This document shows, piece by piece, positions 7,137 to 11,974 of a stretch of DNA of 11,974 nucleotides. This DNA is from Clostridia bacterium (lineage in GTDB: Bacteria; Bacillota_A; Clostridia; Peptostreptococcales; JAAYPU01). The number at the start of each line of letters is the position of its first letter. The first letter of the stretch is position 1. The notes beneath the pieces were generated by a model that was not told the DNA's origin, ran no database searches, and was given only the letters and a program-made list of their open reading frames with translations. The DNA lies in assembly GCA_022360735.1 (NCBI GenBank), contig JAKSCF010000763.1:1-11974 (forward strand), read 5' to 3'. The position numbers were made by a program, and so were the translations under genes.

Positions 7137-7148
7137 GATTAACATAAT
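7115..7148 (+). promoter_or_regulatory. Putative promoter and overlapping palindrome before the radical SAM gene
   Basis: -35 TCGACA (7121-7126) and -10 CATAAT (7143-7148) are 16 bases apart, each 5 of 6 to consensus, giving a leader of about 25 bases. A perfect 7-bp palindrome AATATTT-CGAC-AAATATT (7115-7132) covers the -35 hexamer and is flanked by two DnaA-like 9-mers. It looks like an operator; the regulator is unknown. Confidence 0.4.
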
Positions 7149-7180
7149 ATTTATTGGATCTTGTGAAAGGATGTATTATT

Positions 7181-8035
7181 ATGTTGAAAGAGAAAGAATG
7201 TATGTATTATGAAAAACTAAGCAACGATACTGTTAAATGCACATTATGCCCGCATTACTGTTTTATTGAGGACAAAAAAGCAGGGCTTTGCAAGGTCAGG
7301 TACAATAAGAATGGTACTTTATTGAGTACCAATTATGGGAGAATATCTTCCTATGCAATGGACCCTATTGAAAAAAAACCTTTAAAAGATTACTATCCGG
7401 GATATAGAATATTGTCTATAGGAACTTTTGGATGCAACCTTGAGTGTGGGTTTTGTCAAAACCATAATATATCCCAAGAAATAAAAGAAGGTGTACTAAC
7501 AACACCTCAAAATATTGTAGATATGGCCATTCATGAAAAGAATAATATAGGCATTGCATTTACCTACAATGAACCTTCTATTTGGTATGAGTTTGTTTTG
7601 GATACGGCAAAGCTTAATCAGAAAAAAGGAAAGAAAAATGTACTGGTAACCAATGGTTATATTAATCAAGCACCTTTAAAAGAATTATTACCCTATATAG
7701 ACGCTATGAATATAGATTTGAAAGGGTTTAGTGATGAATATTATAAGGAATGCAAAGGGCGCATTCGGCCTGTGTTAGATACCATAAAAACAAGTGCTCA
7801 AAAGTGCCATATTGAGATAACTACTTTATTAGTAACCGGTAAAAATGATAATATAGAAACCATAGAAGATATTGCTAGATATATCAGTACCATAGATGAT
7901 TCAATACCTCTTCATCTTAGTCGATATTTCCCAAGATACCAATATAAACAAGCACCTACTGATATACATTTTATGAACCAAGCAAAAAAAATAGGTTCGA
8001 AATATCTTAAAAAAGTGTATTTAGGGAATGTTTAA
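7181..8035 (+). CDS. AmmeMemoRadiSam system radical SAM enzyme
   Basis: A 284-residue radical S-adenosylmethionine enzyme related to pyruvate-formate-lyase activases. An N-terminal Cys cluster (C20, C23, C27, C37) precedes the [4Fe-4S] motif GCNLECGFC (C85, C89, C92), followed by IAFTYNEPSIWYE, LVTNGY, DAMNIDLKG and the late PLHLSRYFPRYQ segment, all in the order expected for this system. The ATG at 7181 is preferred because GAAAGG (7165-7170) lies 10 bases upstream; an in-frame TTG at 7154 lacks a site and would overlap the putative transcription start. The protein stops directly after VYLGNV, where most relatives known to me continue for about 40-50 residues with a TYCP-x-CG zinc-ribbon-like tail. 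The partner fusion gene lies just upstream. Confidence 0.88.
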   Translation: MLKEKECMYYEKLSNDTVKCTLCPHYCFIEDKKAGLCKVRYNKNGTLLSTNYGRISSYAMDPIEKKPLKDYYPGYRILSIGTFGCNLECGFCQNHNISQEIKEGVLTTPQNIVDMAIHEKNNIGIAFTYNEPSIWYEFVLDTAKLNQKKGKKNVLVTNGYINQAPLKELLPYIDAMNIDLKGFSDEYYKECKGRIRPVLDTIKTSAQKCHIEITTLLVTGKNDNIETIEDIARYISTIDDSIPLHLSRYFPRYQYKQAPTDIHFMNQAKKIGSKYLKKVYLGNV

Positions 8036-8045
8036 AAAAAGAAAG

Positions 8046-8084
8046 CTCTATTGAAATGGAACAAAAAATTCCAATGGAATAGAG
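8046..8084 (+). terminator. Hairpin between the radical SAM and AraC genes
   Basis: CTCTATT/AATAGAG (8046-8052 with 8078-8084) and TGGAA/TTCCA (8057-8061 with 8069-8073) form a two-part stem separated by a 4x4 internal loop. The T-tract after it is weak (TTTGCTT), so termination would be partial. It also ends only 10 bases before the GGAGAG ribosome binding site (8095-8100) of the regulator and might affect its translation. Confidence 0.4.
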
Positions 8085-8105
8085 TTTGCTTAACGGAGAG
8101 ATTTT

Positions 8106-10139
8106 ATGCTAAAGGAAAAAGTATTATATCAAGATAATCTGCCGGTCAATATTTTTGTTGCCAGTTTTGAAGAATATCCCATACATTATCATGAGGAACT
8201 AGAGGTTATCTTTGTTCTGGATGGAACCATAAAGGTTAAGGACGGATACTACACTTATGCTTTAAAAAAGGACGATGTTCTTATTATCAATAACAGAGAG
8301 CTTCATAGCATAATGTGTACAAGTGAACAAAATGTCATATTGATTTTACAAATTGATCTCAATTTTTTTAGGAAATACCATTCTAACTTAATCAATCCTT
8401 TTTTTATAACAGACACCTCTTATAATGCGGACAAGGTTAATGAACCCTTAGAAAAATTAAGAAAACTGATGATAAGAACTATGGTAGAAGCTTTAAATAA
8501 AACAGAAGGCTATCAAGATAGAATTATAAAATATACCAATGATTTTATAACAGAGCTTATTAATGATTTTCAATACTTTTCCATGGATGACGGTAAGTTT
8601 ATCAATGAAATGAAAAATAAAAGCAATAAAATTCTTGCTGAACGGGTTAATCGCATTACCAATTATATTTATGAGAATTATTCTAGAAAATTGACCTTGC
8701 AGGAAATAGCTGAACGTGAACATCTAAGTGTATATTACTTATCCCATGTTATTAAAGAAGCTACAGGATTAAGCTTTCAAGATTTTTTAAACTTTGTTCG
8801 AGTCGAGGAATCAGAAATGCTGGTTTTAGGTACAGATAAGAAAATCAGTGAAATTGCTATGGAATGCGGATTCTCGGCACCAAGATATTTTGTAAAATAT
8901 TTTACAAAATGGTTTAATTGCCATCCGGACGAATATAGAGAACTTTACTTAGATAAAGTTCGGGGTGAAGAAACCAAAGGAAAGTTTACTACATATAACA
9001 AAGAAAGTATTTTAAGCATCATTAAGACACATTTTAGTAATGTATATGCCCATTATAACAATAGCGGTACAAAATCTATTGAGGTTATAGAAGTTGATAG
9101 TAAAGGTGATACCAGACCATATCTAAAAAAAAGCTGGAGGACATTAATTGTAGAAGACATCAACCTTTTAGTTTATAGTGAAGCATTAAAACAGCTAATA
9201 GAGATCTGTGAAAGTCTGAATATTAAAATTATAAAAGTATTGAATGTCAACATATCAACCAATATTGAAGCTTTGATTAACGTCTTAGATTTGGGTCTAG
9301 GCCTGATAATAACCATTTCTTATAAAGACGTCAATCAAGTTTCAGTGGACATATATCAAACAATAAAAAGATTAAGTGTTAGAAGAGAAGACATCGAAAA
9401 AAAATTAAGCTTTGAAATTATTGTTGAAAATGAAAACCCTAGGGATGTTTTAAAAAAAATCAAAGAAAGAGCCGGCAGCAATTTAGACATAAAGATATCT
9501 GAAAAGCCCGTTAATGTAGATCGGAATTATGTATATGATTCGGTTTTAATGGTACCCGGTATTATACAAAGAGGGCTTTTGGAGGATATATCTGATTCAT
9601 ATATTGCTGTAGATTCTATGGATTCCTATACGATGATGAAGGGTGATAATGGGATTATAACATCGGCAGGAATAAAAAAGCCGTCATTTTATGCGCACAA
9701 AATGATCATTGACCTGGAGGGTGAAATTCTAGCTTCAGGAAAAAATTACATCATTCTAAAAGCTCTAAATGCTTATAAAATTTTGATATATTCGGCGGAT
9801 TCTTATTTTGAAGAGGTTTATAAAAACATACAACCTCCTGAAGAGCTTGTATCCCTCATAGAAAATACACAAATACAAAATGAATTTATTATAAAAATTA
9901 ATCATATTAACGGTGAATATAATATTAAGAAATATCGCATTAGTAAAAAGAATTGTATTTTTTCTATTTATGCAAAACTGGGATTTCCGGATATTATAAA
10001 AGAGGAGACAAAGCAAATTATTGAGTGGGCATCCTATCCACAGGTGTTTGTAAGAGAAACAAAGGCAGACGGCCATTTAGAAATTCAATCCAATATAAGC
10101 GAATTTTCAGCTGAAATGATCATAGTAGAAAAGAAATAG
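8106..10139 (+). CDS. AraC-family regulator with C-terminal degenerate GH39-like domain
   Basis: A 677-residue cytoplasmic regulator in three parts. Residues 10-100 are a cupin-type sensor (HYHEELEV at 27-34, H67). Residues 181-280 are an AraC double helix-turn-helix, with LTLQEIAEREHLS..YLSHVIK as first and ISEIAMECGFSAPRYFVKYF as second helix-turn-helix. Residues 300-677 resemble the GH39 xylosidase module found fused to AraC proteins in Clostridia: SWRTLIVEDINLLVYSEAL (343-361), FEIIVE (436-441, where GH39 enzymes have the catalytic W-N-E), YDSVLMVPGII (477-487) and GIKKPSFYAH (522-531). The barrel looks shortened and the catalytic W-N pair is replaced, so it is probably a sugar-sensing pseudoenzyme; this is inference. 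GGAGAG lies 5 bases before the ATG. No sugar-utilisation genes are adjacent. Targets are unknown. Confidence 0.82.
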   Translation: MLKEKVLYQDNLPVNIFVASFEEYPIHYHEELEVIFVLDGTIKVKDGYYTYALKKDDVLIINNRELHSIMCTSEQNVILILQIDLNFFRKYHSNLINPFFITDTSYNADKVNEPLEKLRKLMIRTMVEALNKTEGYQDRIIKYTNDFITELINDFQYFSMDDGKFINEMKNKSNKILAERVNRITNYIYENYSRKLTLQEIAEREHLSVYYLSHVIKEATGLSFQDFLNFVRVEESEMLVLGTDKKISEIAMECGFSAPRYFVKYFTKWFNCHPDEYRELYLDKVRGEETKGKFTTYNKESILSIIKTHFSNVYAHYNNSGTKSIEVIEVDSKGDTRPYLKKSWRTLIVEDINLLVYSEALKQLIEICESLNIKIIKVLNVNISTNIEALINVLDLGLGLIITISYKDVNQVSVDIYQTIKRLSVRREDIEKKLSFEIIVENENPRDVLKKIKERAGSNLDIKISEKPVNVDRNYVYDSVLMVPGIIQRGLLEDISDSYIAVDSMDSYTMMKGDNGIITSAGIKKPSFYAHKMIIDLEGEILASGKNYIILKALNAYKILIYSADSYFEEVYKNIQPPEELVSLIENTQIQNEFIIKINHINGEYNIKKYRISKKNCIFSIYAKLGFPDIIKEETKQIIEWASYPQVFVRETKADGHLEIQSNISEFSAEMIIVEKK

Positions 10140-10146
10140 GATAAGA

Positions 10147-10205
10147 ACAATTAATAATGAATAATTAATAATTTAGGATGATTTTCTGTTAGAAAATCTC
10201 CTTTT
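10147..10205. repeat. Copy C (left half) of palindromic intergenic repeat
   Basis: An AT-rich left arm (10147-10174) leads into the hairpin GATTTTCT-GTT-AGAAAATC (10180-10187 with 10191-10198) and CTCCTTTTTAG. The right half, as seen in the copies at 2740 and 11795, is absent or diverged. Because the hairpin is followed by CTCCTTTTT it may also serve as the terminator of the AraC gene, which stops at 10139. Confidence 0.75.
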
Positions 10206-10248
10206 TAGTTTTTGAGAAAATTAATGTAATTCAATTTCCTGTCCCCTA

Positions 10249-10316
10249 TTTTTTGTACTAATTTGCTATTTCAAAAAATATTAGCACCAACAATCACAGC
10301 AAACAAGTACAAAAAA
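10249..10316. other. Long dyad upstream of the oxidoreductase gene
   Basis: TTTTTTGTACT (10249-10259) is the exact reverse complement of AGTACAAAAAA (10306-10316). Inside, after a 2x2 mismatch, TTTGC (10262-10266) pairs with GCAAA (10299-10303), and TATTT/AAATA forms a small inner hairpin. The left flank contains CCTGTCCCC (10238-10246). The T-run is in the 5' arm, so as a terminator it would act on minus-strand transcripts only. It could be a remnant of a mobile element. Confidence 0.45.
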
Positions 10317-10332
10317 GAGAGCAACTACATAA

Positions 10333-10361
10333 TTGAATATTCTGAAAAATCATACTAAAAT
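10333..10361 (+). promoter_or_regulatory. Sigma-A-type promoter of the saccharopine-dehydrogenase-family gene
   Basis: -35 TTGAAT (10333-10338), a 17-base spacer and -10 TAAAAT (10356-10361) match consensus at 4 and 5 of 6 positions. The predicted start near 10368 gives a leader of about 55 bases ahead of the GGAGGGAG ribosome binding site. Confidence 0.55.
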
Positions 10362-10422
10362 ATTTACAGAGTCGTTCGTAAATGTTAAAACTAAACCACT
10401 GAATTGGAGGGAGAAAACTATA

Positions 10423-11694
10423 ATGAAAGTTTTACTAATAGGTGTAGGTGGCGTAGGGGAATCGCTTGCAGCAATAACTAAAGATGTAGACCCAAATAGT
10501 GAATGGATGGAACAAATGGTTCTTTCCGATTACGATGTGAACAGAGCGAAAGAAGTTTCTAAGAGATTAGGGGAAACAAGATATCCTGCAGAAAAAATTA
10601 ATGCATCTGATTTAAATGAAATCGTTGCAATGGCAAAAAAATATGATGTTGAAATGATCATGAATTGTGTAGACCCAAGATTTAACGAAACTATTTTTGA
10701 CGCAGCATTTGAAGCTGGTGTAAATTATATGGACTGTGCTATGACTTTATCAAAAGCTCACCCTGAGAAGCCATATGAAAAAACACATATTAAACTTGGA
10801 GATTATCAGTTTGACAAAGCTAAGCAATGGGAAGAAAAAGGATTGCTGGCTGTTGTTGGTTCCGGAGTTGAACCAGGAATGTCAGACGTATTTGCAAAAT
10901 ATGCTCAAAAGCATTTATTTGACGAGATATATGAATTAAACGTAAGAGATGGCGATAATTATGAAGTAGAAGGTAAAGACATCGCATTTGGTTTTTCCAT
11001 TTGGACAACCATTGAAGAATGTCTGAACCCACCACTTATTTGGGAAAAAGATAAAGGTTGGTTTACAACCGAACCTTTCTCAGAGCCAGAAGTATTTGTA
11101 TTCCCTGAAGGAATCGGCCCGGTTGAAGTTGTTAATGTAGAACATGAAGAAGTTGCGCTAATGCCTAGATATATTGACTGTAATAGAGTCACTTTCAAAT
11201 ATGGTATCGGCCAAGATTTTATCGATTGCTTAAAGTATTTAAGATCTTTGAATATGGATGATAAGAACATGAAGATAAAGGTAGGAGATTCAGAAATCAC
11301 GCCTAGAGACTTTTTAGCTAAAGCTGCACCCAACCCATTAGAGATCGGAAGAATTATGAAGGGCAAAGGTTGTGCAGGTACTTGGGTAACCGGTAAAAAA
11401 GATGGTCTGTATAGATCTGCTTACCTGTATCAAGTTGCGGATAACCAAGAATGCTTGGAAAGATATAATACTCAAGCAGTTGTTGCTCAAACTGCATTTA
11501 ACCCAGCGCTGATGATGGAATTAATTGCTAAAGGTATTTGGACAGGCGTTGGTGTACGTGGACCGGAATACTTTGATCCGGACCCATTCATAGAAAGAAT
11601 GGAATGCTACAAGTTCCCTGCTGGATTAATGGAAATGGATTCGGAATACAAAAGCAAAATGGAAGCCAAAGATATTTTAAAACCAGTCAGATAA
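10423..11694 (+). CDS. Saccharopine-dehydrogenase-family NAD(P)-dependent oxidoreductase
   Basis: A 423-residue soluble enzyme. The N-terminal Rossmann fold starts at once with the dinucleotide motif GVGGVGES (7-14) and VLSDYD (33-38) at the end of strand two. Saccharopine_dh_N-like and C-terminal substrate domains follow, with VVGSGVEPGMSDVFAKYA in the middle and CAGTWVTGKKDG late, a segment close to the carboxynorspermidine dehydrogenase pattern. Family reactions are reductive or oxidative conversions of imine-linked amino acids (saccharopine, carboxynorspermidine, lysine), and the exact one is undecided because no lysine or polyamine genes lie nearby. The start at 10423 has GGAGG at 10406-10410; an upstream in-frame TTG at 10333 is inside the promoter. 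Uniform AGA/CCA/GAA codon choice suggests strong expression. A terminator-bearing repeat follows. Confidence 0.85.
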   Translation: MKVLLIGVGGVGESLAAITKDVDPNSEWMEQMVLSDYDVNRAKEVSKRLGETRYPAEKINASDLNEIVAMAKKYDVEMIMNCVDPRFNETIFDAAFEAGVNYMDCAMTLSKAHPEKPYEKTHIKLGDYQFDKAKQWEEKGLLAVVGSGVEPGMSDVFAKYAQKHLFDEIYELNVRDGDNYEVEGKDIAFGFSIWTTIEECLNPPLIWEKDKGWFTTEPFSEPEVFVFPEGIGPVEVVNVEHEEVALMPRYIDCNRVTFKYGIGQDFIDCLKYLRSLNMDDKNMKIKVGDSEITPRDFLAKAAPNPLEIGRIMKGKGCAGTWVTGKKDGLYRSAYLYQVADNQECLERYNTQAVVAQTAFNPALMMELIAKGIWTGVGVRGPEYFDPDPFIERMECYKFPAGLMEMDSEYKSKMEAKDILKPVR

Positions 11695-11698
11695 ATAA

Positions 11699-11832
11699 CA
11701 ATGAACAATGAATGATTAATAATTGAGGATGATTTTCTGTAGAAAATCTCCTTTTTTTTGAGAAATATAATAAAGATTTTGTGAAACAAAATCTACCTTA
11801 ACTATTAATTATTCATTATTAATTATTAATTC
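11699..11832. repeat. Copy D (long, two-hairpin form) of palindromic intergenic repeat
   Basis: About 134 bp: an AT-rich left arm (11699-11724), hairpin one GATTTTCT/AGAAAATC (11731-11738 with 11741-11748), a 25-base linker, hairpin two AGATTTTGT/ACAAAATCT (11774-11782 with 11786-11794), and a right arm (11798-11832) complementary to the left arm. Hairpin one matches copy C, hairpin two and the right arm match copies A and B, so this looks like the most complete form. Confidence 0.8.
11731..11759 (+). terminator. Terminator-like hairpin with T8 run inside repeat copy D
   Basis: The hairpin 11731-11748 is followed by CTCC and a run of eight T (11752-11759), 37 bases after the stop codon of the oxidoreductase gene. 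The stem is A/T-rich and the CTCC gap is not ideal, so termination strength is uncertain. The gene has no other candidate terminator. Confidence 0.45.
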
Positions 11833-11852
11833 TTAAACCCCAAATCTCTTAA

Positions 11853-11863
11853 TATAATATAAT
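11853..11863 (+). promoter_or_regulatory. Possible promoter of the 27-residue membrane peptide gene
   Basis: Two overlapping perfect TATAAT hexamers (11853-11858 and 11858-11863) lie 17-27 bases before the ATG. The best -35, TTAAAC at 11833-11838, is 19 bases from the second hexamer and weak. It sits immediately outside the right arm of the repeat. Confidence 0.35.
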
Positions 11864-11879
11864 GTGTGAGGTGAAGGGA

Positions 11880-11963
11880 ATGAAAAAGAATGCGCTGTTA
11901 TGGACCGCCATCTGTATAACGTGTATGACCATTATGCTTATTGTCGAGAAGTTATTAAGGTAA
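11880..11963 (+). CDS. Single-span membrane mini-protein, 27 residues
   Basis: A short open frame from ATG to TAA encodes MKKNALLWTAICITCMTIML plus seven more residues (IVEKLLR). It has a Lys-Lys N-terminus, about 19 hydrophobic residues with two Cys, and a charged EKLLR tail: one membrane helix with positive residues on both sides. GAGGTGAAGGG (11868-11878) is a strong ribosome binding site and a TATAAT lies just ahead. I recognise no family. It could be a membrane regulator peptide, a type I toxin-like peptide or a real small clostridial protein; the short length means chance cannot be excluded. Confidence 0.5.
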   Translation: MKKNALLWTAICITCMTIMLIVEKLLR

Positions 11964-11974
11964 ACACTTGAAAA

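Noticed and set aside
7154..7180. TTG start for the radical SAM enzyme
   Set aside because: It overlaps the predicted transcription start and has no ribosome binding site; GAAAGG serves the ATG at 7181.
6931..7180. Chromosomal origin of replication
   Set aside because: No dnaA, dnaN, rpmH or rnpA nearby and no clear unwinding region next to the boxes; only the DnaA-box cluster is supported.
8036..8105. Frameshifted remainder of the radical SAM C-terminus
   Set aside because: None of the three frames encodes a TYCP-x-CG-like segment; the stretch is a hairpin and the next gene's ribosome binding site.
10334..10357. Sigma-G promoter made of exact TGAATA and CATACTA boxes
   Set aside because: The boxes are only 11 bases apart; sigma-G promoters need about 17-18. 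The sigma-A reading with a 17-base spacer fits better.
10959..11366. Open frame of about 135 codons on the minus strand inside the oxidoreductase gene
   Set aside because: It is antisense to a well-conserved protein, has no ribosome binding site and no recognisable domain.
1..11974. CRISPR array or tRNA/rRNA gene
   Set aside because: No regularly spaced direct repeats; the only repeats are the dispersed palindromic elements. No cloverleaf or rRNA core sequence was seen.

Overview
The window reads as chromosomal DNA of a low-GC, endospore-forming member of the Clostridia (Firmicutes). The basis is the AT-rich composition, strong purine-rich ribosome binding sites, a germination-specific amidase (CwlD), and clostridial housekeeping and accessory families. 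There is no rRNA, tRNA, CRISPR array, prophage or intact transposase. Nine full-length genes and one mini-gene point right; only alaX points left.

Layout. 1-1117: a terminator from an upstream unit, a structured leader, then a translationally overlapping pair: an ECF-transporter S component and a DUF1893 (TM1506-like) protein. 1118-1470: a convergent gap with one degenerate copy of a palindromic repeat and several long-range inverted repeats, unidentified. 1471-2809: alaX (long-form alanyl-tRNA editing protein) on the minus strand, with a good sigma-A promoter placed so that a roughly 100-bp palindromic repeat makes up nearly all of its 5' leader. 2867-6930: a rightward cluster of an AI-2E/PerM-type membrane protein, dCTP deaminase, CwlD and a fused LigB/Memo-like plus AMMECR1 protein. 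6931-7180: a gap carrying six DnaA-box-like 9-mers and a palindrome over a putative promoter. 7181-8035: the matching AmmeMemoRadiSam radical SAM enzyme, which lacks the usual C-terminal tail. 8106-10139: a large AraC-family regulator whose C-terminal half resembles a degenerate GH39 glycosidase. 10423-11694: a saccharopine-dehydrogenase-family oxidoreductase with its own promoter and strong ribosome binding site. 11699-11832: a composite repeat that also provides a terminator. 11880-11963: a 27-residue single-span membrane peptide.

The most interesting signals are regulatory. First, a 22-pair hairpin buries the cwlD ribosome binding site, with a possible sporulation-type promoter inside the hairpin; read-through mRNA would then be translationally silent and only the internal transcript translated. 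Second, there is a DnaA-box cluster with no dnaA gene nearby. Third, a dispersed palindromic element shows compensatory base changes between copies and modular (long and short) architectures. Together, the fusion gene and the downstream radical SAM gene form an AmmeMemoRadiSam locus, a conserved system of unknown reaction, here split by the DnaA-box region. All functional calls are from reading the sequence and from family knowledge; no searches were run.
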